Notes under the pieces: model-generated | Seen by the model: the letters and a program-made list of their open reading frames with translations, nothing else | Database searches by the model: none | What the model was told of the DNA's origin: nothing | NCBI GenBank assembly: GCA_964513215.1 | Contig: CAZELU010000021.1 | Coordinates: 1-34,154, forward strand | Direction of reading: 5' to 3' | Source: Casp-actino8 sp964513215 | GTDB taxonomy: Bacteria; Actinomycetota; Acidimicrobiia; Acidimicrobiales; Ilumatobacteraceae | Length of the DNA stretch: 34,154 nt | In this document: positions 22,059-30,564 of the stretch, piece after piece | Layout of the letters: each line of letters opens with the position of its first letter | How positions within the stretch are numbered: position 1 is the stretch's first letter | Program-made: the position numbers and the translations under genes

Positions 22059-22874
22059 TCAGCGCGGTCGCGAGTGGTAACGCACCGCGAGATTGCCGTT
22101 CTCGTCGCGCACGTCGAATTGCTCGGAGATGTCTTCCACCCACTGGATGGTTCCGCTGCGGTCCATGAGATCGGGAGCCACCGCCAGTGCAGCGATCGCA
22201 CGGCCCACACCGAGCGTGGTCTGAGCCTGCGTGAGATCGCTCCCCCGCTTGCCAGCCCACTCCTGAATGAACTCGGTCGCAACCGAACCCGGGTAGATCG
22301 AGCAGCAGGCAATGCCCTTCGGCTTCAGTTCGATCGCCATGTCGGCGCTCAGACGGTCGAGTCCGGCCTTGCCCGCACCGTACGACGAGCTGAAGTGATA
22401 CGAGGAACCACCCGGTGACGACACGTTCATGATGGAACCGCCCGCACCACCTTCGAACAACAGCGGCGCGGCGTGCCACGACGCGACGTAGTGAGCGCGC
22501 AGGCCGATCCCGACCTGATCGTCCCAGATGCTGACCGGGTGCTCCCAGAAGCCACCACCCCAGGCCGGCGGATCGGGAATCTTGTACACGTTGTTGACGA
22601 GAATGTTGAGCTTGCCGAAGTCGGACTTCACACGCGCGAACAACGCCGCGATCTGCGCGTCGTCACCGTGATCGACCTGCACGGCAATACCAGTACCGCC
22701 AGCGTCGTTCACCATCTTCACGGTGGTGTCGATCGTGAGCGGACCCGAGCCCGTGGAACGACCGGTGATGTACACCGTCGCGCCCATCTCGGCCAGGGCG
22801 ATGGCGGTTCCACGACCGATGCCGCGACTCGACCCGGTGACGACCGCAACCTTGCCCGCGAGTTGGCCACTCAT
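22059..22874 (-). CDS. Short-chain dehydrogenase/reductase (DHRS1-like)
   Basis: 271 aa NAD(P)-dependent oxidoreductase. The cofactor motif TGSSRGIG is near residue 13, the usual NNAG is 'NNVY', the active-site Ser is in 'MNVSSPGGSSYHFS', and Tyr/Lys are in 'YGAGKAGLDRLSADMA'. 'IYPGSVATEF' is the PG loop. The NNVY variant and 'GHGLRAHYVASWHAAPLL'-like helix resemble DHRS1-type enzymes. ATG 22874 overlaps the stop of the upstream P450 by 4 nt. It is the last gene of the leftward catabolic operon and probably oxidises the alcohol produced by the P450. Confidence 0.93.
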   Translation of the reverse strand: MSGQLAGKVAVVTGSSRGIGRGTAIALAEMGATVYITGRSTGSGPLTIDTTVKMVNDAGGTGIAVQVDHGDDAQIAALFARVKSDFGKLNILVNNVYKIPDPPAWGGGFWEHPVSIWDDQVGIGLRAHYVASWHAAPLLFEGGAGGSIMNVSSPGGSSYHFSSSYGAGKAGLDRLSADMAIELKPKGIACCSIYPGSVATEFIQEWAGKRGSDLTQAQTTLGVGRAIAALAVAPDLMDRSGTIQWVEDISEQFDVRDENGNLAVRYHSRPR

Positions 22875-24142
22875 GCCTTCACCCCAGCCGGCGTGAATTC
22901 GACGTCGAGGCTGGTGAGGCCACGCAACATGAACGACGGGAAGTACTCGTACTTGTTCGAGTCGGGCAGGGTGATGGTGTCGAGGCGCTTCGACAACTCC
23001 TCGAGCGCCACCTTGCCCTCGAGTCGCGACAACTGGGCACCCAGGCAGAAGTGGATTCCCTTGCCGAACGCCAAGTGATCGCGCAGGTTCTCGCGGTCGG
23101 GGTCGAACGCGTCGGGGTTCGAGTAGAGGCATTCGTCGCGGTTGGCCGACGAGAACACGATGATGAGGCGATCACCCTTCTTGAGCGGATATCCGCCGAG
23201 TTCGGTGTCGGCCGTGACCATGCGCCACATGCCCTGGGTCGGGGTCGACATGCGCAACGTCTCTTCCACGATGCGCTCGACTCGCGACGGATCTTCTTTC
23301 ACCTTGCGCCACTGATCGGGGTTCTCGGCCAACAGTCGGATCATCTCGGTGAGCATCTTGGTGGTGGTCTCGTTGCCCGCCACGAGGAGCTGCTGGATGA
23401 TGCTCAGCATCTCGGGCATGTCGAGCGGGCGCTTGTCGGTGACTTCGGGATCGTCGTCTTCGATCGTGGCGTTGAGCAGATTGGTGAGGATGTCGTCCTG
23501 TGGCTCGGTGCGACGCTTGTTCAACTGCTCGGCGAAGTAGTGCTGGAACTCGTTGACGCCGTACTCGGCCTGGATCCGCTCCTCGATCGAGATGTTGGTG
23601 CCAATGCCCGCGATCGAGTCGTCCGACCAACGCTTGAAGTCGTCGAGGCGGTCGTCAGGTACGTTGAGAGCTTTGGCGATCACGCGCACCGGGAGCGGAA
23701 CACCGAACTCGGTGACGAATTCGATACGGCCCTTGTCGATCCAGGACTCGATGAGACGCACCGTGATCTCCCGGATGGTGGGTTCGAGTTCGGCCATCAC
23801 CTTGGGATGGAAGGCACGCGACACCAAGCGGCGATACCGCGTGTGATCGGGCTGATCGGCCGTGAGCATCGTGCTCACCCGCGGATAACCCTCGGCGTAC
23901 ACCTCCTCGAACCGCTTGCGGATCTCGGCCGGCAAAGGCATGCCCGACGAACCGAACTGCGACGAGTAGGTCTGCGGGTCGCGCAACGTCTGCATCACGA
24001 GATCGTGGCGGGTGACCAACTTGATTCCCATGCCGGGAATCTCCATGACCGGCGCGTCCTCGCGCATCTTGGCGTAGTGCGGGAACGGGCACTGCATGGT
24101 GCCCGGGTCGAACGGATTGAACTTGCTGATGTCGACGCTCAT
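22871..24142 (-). CDS. Cytochrome P450 (second of three)
   Basis: 423 aa monooxygenase. I-helix 'LLVAGNETTTKMLTEM', K-helix ExxR as 'ETLR', haem loop 'HLAFGKGIHFCLGAQLSR' with a complete FGxGxHxCxG signature. The N-terminus 'MSVDISKFNPFDPGTMQCPFPHY' is typical of actinobacterial P450s. ATG 24142 is preceded by GAGGAGA at normal spacing; an upstream ATG at 24157 lacks this. It lies 44 bp downstream of the LLM oxidoreductase gene and overlaps the SDR by 4 nt, so it sits in the same leftward operon. The substrate is unknown; it is similar in style to the P450 at 26989-28299. Confidence 0.95.
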   Translation of the reverse strand: MSVDISKFNPFDPGTMQCPFPHYAKMREDAPVMEIPGMGIKLVTRHDLVMQTLRDPQTYSSQFGSSGMPLPAEIRKRFEEVYAEGYPRVSTMLTADQPDHTRYRRLVSRAFHPKVMAELEPTIREITVRLIESWIDKGRIEFVTEFGVPLPVRVIAKALNVPDDRLDDFKRWSDDSIAGIGTNISIEERIQAEYGVNEFQHYFAEQLNKRRTEPQDDILTNLLNATIEDDDPEVTDKRPLDMPEMLSIIQQLLVAGNETTTKMLTEMIRLLAENPDQWRKVKEDPSRVERIVEETLRMSTPTQGMWRMVTADTELGGYPLKKGDRLIIVFSSANRDECLYSNPDAFDPDRENLRDHLAFGKGIHFCLGAQLSRLEGKVALEELSKRLDTITLPDSNKYEYFPSFMLRGLTSLDVEFTPAGVKA

Positions 24143-24186
24143 GACTGTTCTCCTCAATCTCTTTCAGGACTCACTCTGGGGCCGGA

Positions 24187-25158
24187 TCACTTGCCGGCCA
24201 GCCGCTCGACCACGGGGGCCACGGCCTCCATGACCGACGAGCCGAAGCTCACGTACGAAATTCCGAAACGCTCGCGGCGTTCGACGATGCGATCGCAGAT
24301 CTCGTCGACCGATCCGATGAGCACATTCGGGTGCTCGCCGAACTGCTCGGGTGTGAGACCGAACATGGGCGCCATCTTCCCGCGGGTCGCGGCACCGTCG
24401 GGCGTGACCACCGTGAAGTACGCGGCGATCTCGAGTTCGATCTCATTGAATCGCGAGCCCGCGCCGTCCTTGATCCACTGGATCTTCTGATCGGTCAACT
24501 CGGCGGTCGACGAACCGATTCCCTCCGGCCCGAGACGACCGGTCGAGTTGTTGAAATTGAGGCTCACGATGTCGGCTTCACGTCCGGCGATGCCGAGCAC
24601 GCGCTTGGCGCCACCGCCGATCATGATGGGCGGACACGGCTTGTTGACCGGCTTCGGCACCGCCTCGAACCCGACTGCGTGCACGTGCTTGCCGTCGATG
24701 TTGAGTTCACCGTCGACGAACGAGGCACGAATGAGCGCGATCACTTCTTCCATGCGATCGAGGCGAACGCCGGCCGAATCGAACGGAATGCCCATGGCTT
24801 CGTACTCGTTCTTGAGCCAACCGGCTCCGAGACCGAGTTCGAGACGGCCCTCGGAGAAGAAGTCGAGTGTTGCCAGTTCCTTGGTGAGCATCACCGGGTT
24901 GCGGTAATCGACGCACAGAACACGGCAGCCCACCTTGATGGTGCTGGTGGCCTCGGCCGCCACCGCCATGGCAGGAATGGCGGCCACGGTCTGCACGGGG
25001 TGGCCGGTGGCGCTGAGCGCCGGGCCGGGTCCGATCACATGGTCGGCCAGGTGGAACGACGAGAAACCGAGCGATTCGGCGCGCTTGGCCAGGTCGCGCC
25101 ATTCCTTGGCCGACGCCGGCGCGTACGCCTGAACTCCGAAGCGGAACGGGTGACTCAT
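24187..25158 (-). CDS. LLM-class (F420-dependent type) oxidoreductase
   Basis: 323 aa luciferase-like TIM-barrel enzyme using F420 or FMN. Features: 'FRFGVQAYAPASAKEWRDLAKRAESLGFSS' at the N-terminus; 'AVAAEATSTIKVGCRVLCVDYRNPVMLTKELATLDFFS'; 'GRLELGLGAGWLKNEYEAMGIPFDSAGVRLDRMEE', the most diagnostic segment of actinobacterial F420-dependent LLM proteins; and 'PPIMIGGGAKRVLGIAGREADIVSL'. ATG 25158 overlaps the stop of the PEP-utilizing-domain gene by 4 nt. It probably reduces or oxidises an intermediate of the same pathway as the flanking P450s. Cofactor choice is inferred from family. Confidence 0.93.
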   Translation of the reverse strand: MSHPFRFGVQAYAPASAKEWRDLAKRAESLGFSSFHLADHVIGPGPALSATGHPVQTVAAIPAMAVAAEATSTIKVGCRVLCVDYRNPVMLTKELATLDFFSEGRLELGLGAGWLKNEYEAMGIPFDSAGVRLDRMEEVIALIRASFVDGELNIDGKHVHAVGFEAVPKPVNKPCPPIMIGGGAKRVLGIAGREADIVSLNFNNSTGRLGPEGIGSSTAELTDQKIQWIKDGAGSRFNEIELEIAAYFTVVTPDGAATRGKMAPMFGLTPEQFGEHPNVLIGSVDEICDRIVERRERFGISYVSFGSSVMEAVAPVVERLAGK

Positions 25159-26897
25159 GACGGGACCTCCAGGATCGTGACGGCTCCGGTGTCGCCGTTG
25201 ACTTCGATGAGCGCACCATTGGGGATGCGCTTGGTTGCGTCGGTGGCCGACACGACACACGGCAATCCGAGTTCGCGGCTCACGATGATCGCGTGGCTGA
25301 TGGCTGCGCCCACGTTGACCACCACCGCACCACACGGCATGAAGAGCGGAGTCCAGGCCGGATCGGTGTTCGGCGCGATGAGCACGTCGCCGGGTTCGAG
25401 GTCGCCCGGTTCGGTCGGGTCGAGAATCACGCGAGCCCGGCCCACGTACTTGCCCGGACAGCCCGGCACACCTTGCACGGTGTCGCCGGCACCGGCCTTG
25501 GCCACACTGCTCTCACCCTTCTTCGCGTACGAGCTGAGCGGAGGAACCACTCCGTTCTTGATGAAGAACGGCGGTTCGAGTGCCTGCAGTTGCTGCCACT
25601 GGACGTAACGCTCAGCAAGCGGTGCCGAGAACGACTTCGGATCGGCCACGAACTTCTCGAGTTCGGCGTCGAGGAGCATGAACACGTGATGCGCGTTGGC
25701 CAGATTGCCGAGCGCCGCGTGGCGGCGACCGAGTTCGCGCACCGCGACCCGCACCTCGTTGACCGCGCGAATGATGTTGGTCTTGGTGCGCTCGCGAATG
25801 GCCATCTGCGACGACGCGACGATGGCACCTTCGAACTGCCCGGCCAGTTCGGCGCCGAGCGGAGCAACCTTGGCTCGGATCTCGGCGGTGAGACGCTGGC
25901 GCTCCTCGGCCTTCTTCTTCTGACGAACGCGGGGTGACTCGTCATCGGACTGGAGACGAATGCGATCGATGGCCGCCAACGCGATTTCCGGTCGGGTCTC
26001 CCAGGTGTCGGCGCTGATCTCCCATTCGTTCGGACCACGCGAACCGAAGTCGAACAAGAACTGATCGAAATCGGCCAGGAACGCGGAGGCATCAGCCGAC
26101 CCCGTCGACGACAACCGATCGAGCAGACCAGTCACGCCGGCGTCGAACTCCTTGGTGAGTTCGGCTGACGAACGTACGCGGCGCGAGATGTCCCACATGC
26201 GGTAACTCGGTTCAGCCGAGTCGACGTCGCCGATACCGGCGAGCAACTTCATCGCCGTCTCGGGTTCGCCGAGGGCGGCGCACACCGCACCGAGGATTCC
26301 GGGGGCGATGGCCGAGTCGGAACTGGGCGGCGTGTGACTGTCGAACAACTTGCGCAACAGCGGCTGCAGCATCCGAATGCGCGCGACGAGATCGGAGTCG
26401 GACGCGGCACCGAGATCAGGGCGGTTGCGCCGCAGAGCGATCGTCATCTCCTTTTCGGCGTCCACTTCGGGGACCGAGGTGGTGGTCATGACCCACCCGA
26501 GGTGGCCCATGATGCCCTCCACGAGGTCGGGGCGTTCGTCGAGCGGGTGAGGTTCGTAGGGCGGAACGTCGGGATGATCACCGAAGAAAGCCAGGTCGAG
26601 TTGCTCGACAGTCAGCAGCGGGCTGCGCACTCCCTGCATGCGCACGTTCGAGAGGTTGATGTAGAAGTAGCCGGCGAAGAACCCCGCGACCTCGGGATGG
26701 CCATCGGTGAACTCGTCGATCGTGTAGTTGCCGCCCCGCACGTAGCCGTCACGCCATCCGAGCAGGATGCCGTTCTCCCAGCACAACTGCTGACTCAAGG
26801 GACTGGCCGCCGAGGGCAACACTTCACCGGCATTGGCACGCGTGTAATGAGGCCAGCGAGGACTCGGGTCCCGGTCAGTGATCCAGCGATCGGCCAT
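25155..26897 (-). CDS. PEP-utilizing (swivelling His) domain protein lacking an ATP-grasp domain
   Basis: 580 aa protein. The C-terminal 110 residues are the PEP-utilizing mobile domain, with the phospho-His at H535 in 'NVGAAISHAIIVSRELGLPC', preceded by 'GDVLIAPNTDPAWTPLF'. The middle (about 230-370) resembles the substrate-binding part of rifampin phosphotransferase-type proteins ('DFDQFLFDFGSRGPNEWEIS', 'KKKAEERQRL'). The N-terminus (SPLSQQLCWENGILLGWRDG) matches the start of that region. No ATP-grasp domain is present, so phosphate would have to come from PEP directly or from a separate ATP-binding subunit that is not in the window. The first gene of the operon PEP-protein, LLM, P450, SDR. 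Start ATG 26897, with the shared operator at 26942-26963 upstream. Confidence 0.88.
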   Translation of the reverse strand: MADRWITDRDPSPRWPHYTRANAGEVLPSAASPLSQQLCWENGILLGWRDGYVRGGNYTIDEFTDGHPEVAGFFAGYFYINLSNVRMQGVRSPLLTVEQLDLAFFGDHPDVPPYEPHPLDERPDLVEGIMGHLGWVMTTTSVPEVDAEKEMTIALRRNRPDLGAASDSDLVARIRMLQPLLRKLFDSHTPPSSDSAIAPGILGAVCAALGEPETAMKLLAGIGDVDSAEPSYRMWDISRRVRSSAELTKEFDAGVTGLLDRLSSTGSADASAFLADFDQFLFDFGSRGPNEWEISADTWETRPEIALAAIDRIRLQSDDESPRVRQKKKAEERQRLTAEIRAKVAPLGAELAGQFEGAIVASSQMAIRERTKTNIIRAVNEVRVAVRELGRRHAALGNLANAHHVFMLLDAELEKFVADPKSFSAPLAERYVQWQQLQALEPPFFIKNGVVPPLSSYAKKGESSVAKAGAGDTVQGVPGCPGKYVGRARVILDPTEPGDLEPGDVLIAPNTDPAWTPLFMPCGAVVVNVGAAISHAIIVSRELGLPCVVSATDATKRIPNGALIEVNGDTGAVTILEVPS

Positions 26898-26941
26898 TGC
26901 GCACCCCCATCTCCACGTCCGACCCCCCGGACGACCGCTTC

Positions 26942-26963
26942 AAACTAACCGACCGATCACTTC
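26942..26963. promoter_or_regulatory. TetR-like operator, copy 1 (PEP-protein/LLM/P450/SDR operon)
   Basis: Left half AAACTAACCG, 2-nt spacer AC, right half CGATCACTTC. The left half is the exact family of the copy at 28337-28358 (AAACTTACCG), and both have CGATnAnTT on the right with the same spacing. The site lies 45 bp upstream of the ATG at 26897, in the 91-bp gap after the third P450 gene. Dyads of the form ACCG-nn-CGGT are common for TetR-family repressors; the regulator itself is not in the window. Confidence 0.6.
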
Positions 26964-26988
26964 GGCCGCCATGCCGGCAGTCGGTGCG

Positions 26989-28299
26989 TCAGGAGCGGGG
27001 GCGAGCCGAGACGACCAGGCGCTTCAAGCCCCGCAGCACGAAGGAATCTTCGAATTCGAAGTCGTTGCCCGGGGCCAGGGAGATGTCCTCGAGTCGATCG
27101 AGGAGAAGGTCGACCGCGATGCGGGCCTCGGTGCGAGCCAGACCCGCCCCCGGGCAGAAGTGCTCGCCGTTGCCGAAAGCCAAGTGCTCTTTGACGTTCG
27201 GCCGGTCGAGGTCGACTCGGTCGGGTTGGGCGAACTTGCACTCGTCGCGGTTCGCCGACGCGAAGAGCAACCACATGTGGTCGCCGGCCGGGATCTTCGT
27301 GCCGTTGACCTCCACGTCGACCTTGGCCTGACGGAACAGGCCGCCCACGGGGGCCTCGATGCGCAGCATCTCCTCCACGAGGGTCTCGACCAGGCTGCGG
27401 TCGGCACGTACTCGGGCCTGCAGCTCAGGATCTTCGGCGAGGTAACGAATCGTGTTGGTGATGAGCTTGGTCGTGGTCTCGTTGCCCGCAACCAAGAACT
27501 GCGTGAGCATTCCCAACTGCTCGTCGTCCGACAGTTCTTCTCCGTCGATCTCGGCATTGGCGATGTCGGACAAGATGTCGTCGGTGGGTGTCACGCGACG
27601 CTCGGCCACGCGGGCCAAGAAGTACTCGTTGAACGCCTTGGTGGACAGCACGAACCCGCGCACCTGCTCGGTGGACGGATTGTGATTGCCCACCGGCATC
27701 ACGAGATCGTCCGACCAACGCTTGAAGGTGGCCAGATCGTCGTCGGGAACTCCGAGAGCGAGCGCGATGATGGTCATGGGAAGACCGACGGCGAAGCGCG
27801 ACACGATCTCCACCGTTCCGGTCTCGCGAAGATCGCGACACACGTCGTCGAGCAGCCGCTCGGTGGTCGCCCGGATGGCTGGCTCCATACCGCGAATCCG
27901 GTCGGGACGAAAAGCCGGATTCACGAGACGACGCTGACGACGATGTTCGGGCGGATCGGCGTTGAGCAAGACCGCCGCACGACCCCGCTGCATCGAGTTC
28001 GACCCCAACACCGCCTGCATCTCGGGTTCCTGCATCAACTGCATGATCCCCTTCATGAGAGCCTCGCCGCCGGCCGCCGGTCCGGTGGGGAACAAACTCG
28101 AGAAACGTTCGGTGTCGCGCAGGATGGAGCGCACGTCGTCGTACCGCGTGATCATCCAGGCGCCCAGGCTCTCGACCCAGGCCACCCCACCGCCCGAACG
28201 AAGGTCGGCGAAGATCGGATACGGGCAGGCGATCGCCGACTGCTCACGGTGAATCAAGTCGTCGACGCGCGACGTCGGATTGCTGGCCGTACTGGTCAT
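26989..28299 (-). CDS. Cytochrome P450 (third of three)
   Basis: 436 aa monooxygenase. I-helix 'FLVAGNETTTKLI', K-helix ExxR as 'EMLR', haem loop 'HLAFGNGEHFCPGAGLAR' with FGxGxHxCxG. ATG 28299 is preceded by GGGAGAG; the long frame to 28491 covers the divergent promoter and first codons of the molybdoenzyme and is not real. It is transcribed divergently from the molybdopterin oxidoreductase, with the TetR-like operator 28337-28358 in the shared promoter. No redox partner genes are nearby. Confidence 0.95.
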   Translation of the reverse strand: MTSTASNPTSRVDDLIHREQSAIACPYPIFADLRSGGGVAWVESLGAWMITRYDDVRSILRDTERFSSLFPTGPAAGGEALMKGIMQLMQEPEMQAVLGSNSMQRGRAAVLLNADPPEHRRQRRLVNPAFRPDRIRGMEPAIRATTERLLDDVCRDLRETGTVEIVSRFAVGLPMTIIALALGVPDDDLATFKRWSDDLVMPVGNHNPSTEQVRGFVLSTKAFNEYFLARVAERRVTPTDDILSDIANAEIDGEELSDDEQLGMLTQFLVAGNETTTKLITNTIRYLAEDPELQARVRADRSLVETLVEEMLRIEAPVGGLFRQAKVDVEVNGTKIPAGDHMWLLFASANRDECKFAQPDRVDLDRPNVKEHLAFGNGEHFCPGAGLARTEARIAVDLLLDRLEDISLAPGNDFEFEDSFVLRGLKRLVVSARPRS

Positions 28300-28336
28300 G
28301 TTCTCTCCCGTCCGGGCTCGAGTCCGGTCACGCTGA

Positions 28337-28358
28337 AAACTTACCGTTCGATTAGTTT
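28337..28358. promoter_or_regulatory. TetR-like operator, copy 2 (divergent P450 / molybdoenzyme promoter)
   Basis: Left half AAACTTACCG, 2-nt spacer TT, right half CGATTAGTTT. The right half matches the reverse complement of the left at 8 of 10 positions, so it is a near-perfect 22-bp dyad. It is central in the 100-bp gap between the divergent starts at 28299 and 28400, and shares its pattern and spacing with the site at 26942-26963. It is a strong candidate for one repressor controlling the whole catabolic island. Confidence 0.7.
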
Positions 28359-28399
28359 GTGGGTCGGAGCGGACGGGGGTCCCTCCGAGGGGGTACCCG

Positions 28400-30547
28400 A
28401 TGTCCGACACCGTCTCGACCCAGCACACGTTCTGCCGGGTGTGCCACGCCAGTTGTCCACTCGAGGTCGACGTCCAGTTCGGTCGCGTCACAGCGGTTCG
28501 CGGTGTGCCCGAGGATCCGATCTTCGCCGGTTACACCTGCATCAAGGGCCGCCAACTCCCCGACCAGATGGTGCACGACTCGCGTCTGCGTTCGCCTTTG
28601 CACCGTCGTCCCGACGGAACCTTCGAGCAAGTGTCGTCGGGTGACGCTCTCGATGCCATCGCGGCCGAGTTGCGCCGCATCATCGACACCTACGGCCCAC
28701 GCGCCGTGGCCAGTTACACCGGCACCGGTGGCTACCAGAACTCGCTCGCGGTCCCGGCCGCCCGTGCATTCCATCAGGGCATCGGCTCGTCGTCGTTCTA
28801 CACATCGGTCACCATCGACCAGCCAGCCAAGGGAACCGCTCCGTTCCGCACCGGCATTTGGGAAGCCGGCTACCACAACTTCACCGGCGCCGACGTTCTC
28901 CTCGCCGTCGGTTACAACCCCATGGTGTCGAGCTTCGGACCCACCGGCGGCCTGCAGGGTACGAACCCTTTCGTAGTGATCCGCGATGCGAAGAAGCGCG
29001 GCCTCAAGTTGATCGTGATCGATCCGCGTCGCACCGAACTCGCCACACAAGCCGACATCCACCTGGCCGTCAAGCCGGGTGAAGACCCCACGCTCCTGGC
29101 TGGTATCACCAAGATCATCCTCGACGAGGATCTGATCGACCACGAGTTCTGCGACCAGTGGGTGGGCGACCTCGATCGACTGGCCGAGTCGGTGCGCGAT
29201 TTCGATCTCGAGTACGTGGCCCGTCGCTGCGACGTCCCGGCCCACGACATCGTGGCCGCCGCGCACATGTTCGCCAACGGCAAGCGCGGAACCGCGGGCT
29301 GCGGAACCGGTCCCAACATGGCGCCGCACTCAAGCCTCGCCGAGCACTTCGTGATCGTGCTCAACACCATCTGTGGCCGCGTCAATCGCGAGGGCGACGA
29401 AGTCGAGAGCGGCTTCTTCCTCTATCCCGACATGCCGCGCCGCGCGCAAGTGATCGCTCCGCGCAACCCCACACCGGGCCCGGCCGCACGTTTCCGCAAC
29501 CTGCACGGAATGCGCGGTGAGATGCCCACCACCACTCTGGCTGAGGAAATTCTCACGCCGGGCGAGGGACAGGTACGTGCGCTCATCGTGAGTGGCGGCA
29601 ATCCGGTGGTGGCCTGGCCCGACCAGGAGCTCACCCTTCGAGCCATGAAGGACCTCGAACTCCTCGTCGTGGTCGACCACCGCATGTCGGCCACCGCCGA
29701 ATTCGCGCACTACGTGATCGCACCCACGTTGTCGCTCGAACGCGCCGACGTTCCGCATCTCATGGATCGTTGGTTCCGCGCGCCCTACACCAACTACACC
29801 GAGGCCATCGTGCCGCGCCTGGGCGACGTGCTCAACGAGTGGGAAGTGTTCTACGAACTCACCAAGCGTCTCGGCGTTCCGCTGCCGTTCCCCGGTGGTG
29901 CGGCTCCCACCGATCATCAGCCCACCGACGACGAAATCCTCGAGTTGGCGTACGCGGGTTCGCGCATGTCGCTGGCCGACATCAAGAACAACCGCATGAA
30001 GGTGCACCCCGAGAAGTCGCTGCGCGTGCAGGGGCCCGATCCTGATTGCACCGCCAAGTTCACACTTGCTCCGGTCGACATCGCCGACGAACTGGCCGTG
30101 GTGCGCACCGAATCCGACGCGGCCGAAGCCCTCGGTGCATCGTCGTCGGAGTATCCGTTCCGTCTCGTGAGCCGACGCCTCAAGCACGTGCTCAACTCAC
30201 TCGGCAGCGAACTTCCGGGCTTGGCCGTCAAGGGCACCACCAATCCGGCCTACATGAATCCCGACGACATGGCCGAACACGGCATCGCTGACGGTGACAT
30301 CATCGAGATCACGTCACCGCGCGCTTCGTTGCACGCGGTCGTCGAGACCGCTCCCGACATCCGTCGGGGCGTGATCTCCATGGCTCACTCGTGGGGCGGT
30401 TCATCGCTCACCGACGAGAAGGTCCGCGACATCGGCGCGCCCACCAACCGGCTGGTGTCGGTCGATCAGGGCTACGACCGCGTCACGGGTATGGTCGTGC
30501 AGAGCGCCATCCCGGTGCGCATCCGAATCTTCGAATCAACCAAGTAG
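28400..30547 (+). CDS. Molybdopterin-dependent oxidoreductase (DMSO reductase superfamily)
   Basis: 715 aa bis-MGD molybdoenzyme. The N-terminal [4Fe-4S] site is C12-x2-C15-x3-C19-x27-C47 ('FCRVCHASCPLEVDV', 'GYTCIKGRQ'). The central MGD-binding domains contain 'IDPRRTELATQADIHLAVKPGED' and 'ALIVSGGNPVVAWPDQ'; the C-terminal MGD cap has 'FRLVSRRLKHVLNS', 'NPAYMNPDDMAEHGIADGD' and 'GVISMAHSWGG'. At the position of the metal ligand I see 'VTIDQPAKG', so D140 is a candidate ligand instead of Cys/Ser/Sec; this assignment is tentative. There is no Tat signal, so it is cytosolic. The start ATG 28400 has GAGGGGG upstream. It leads the operon with the selenoprotein-like AhpD/CMD gene (17-bp gap) and the epoxide-hydrolase-like gene. 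Confidence 0.93.
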   Translation: MSDTVSTQHTFCRVCHASCPLEVDVQFGRVTAVRGVPEDPIFAGYTCIKGRQLPDQMVHDSRLRSPLHRRPDGTFEQVSSGDALDAIAAELRRIIDTYGPRAVASYTGTGGYQNSLAVPAARAFHQGIGSSSFYTSVTIDQPAKGTAPFRTGIWEAGYHNFTGADVLLAVGYNPMVSSFGPTGGLQGTNPFVVIRDAKKRGLKLIVIDPRRTELATQADIHLAVKPGEDPTLLAGITKIILDEDLIDHEFCDQWVGDLDRLAESVRDFDLEYVARRCDVPAHDIVAAAHMFANGKRGTAGCGTGPNMAPHSSLAEHFVIVLNTICGRVNREGDEVESGFFLYPDMPRRAQVIAPRNPTPGPAARFRNLHGMRGEMPTTTLAEEILTPGEGQVRALIVSGGNPVVAWPDQELTLRAMKDLELLVVVDHRMSATAEFAHYVIAPTLSLERADVPHLMDRWFRAPYTNYTEAIVPRLGDVLNEWEVFYELTKRLGVPLPFPGGAAPTDHQPTDDEILELAYAGSRMSLADIKNNRMKVHPEKSLRVQGPDPDCTAKFTLAPVDIADELAVVRTESDAAEALGASSSEYPFRLVSRRLKHVLNSLGSELPGLAVKGTTNPAYMNPDDMAEHGIADGDIIEITSPRASLHAVVETAPDIRRGVISMAHSWGGSSLTDEKVRDIGAPTNRLVSVDQGYDRVTGMVVQSAIPVRIRIFESTK

Positions 30548-30564
30548 TCACCCGAGGAGGAGCC

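Noticed and set aside
23051..24490. A 479-codon plus-strand frame opposite the second P450
   Set aside because: Composition is that of an antisense frame (charged, low complexity) and the minus strand has a clear P450 with all motifs.
28400..30547. Selenocysteine in the molybdopterin oxidoreductase, as in formate dehydrogenases
   Set aside because: The frame is open without UGA, and the likely metal ligand position reads Asp (VTIDQPAKG).
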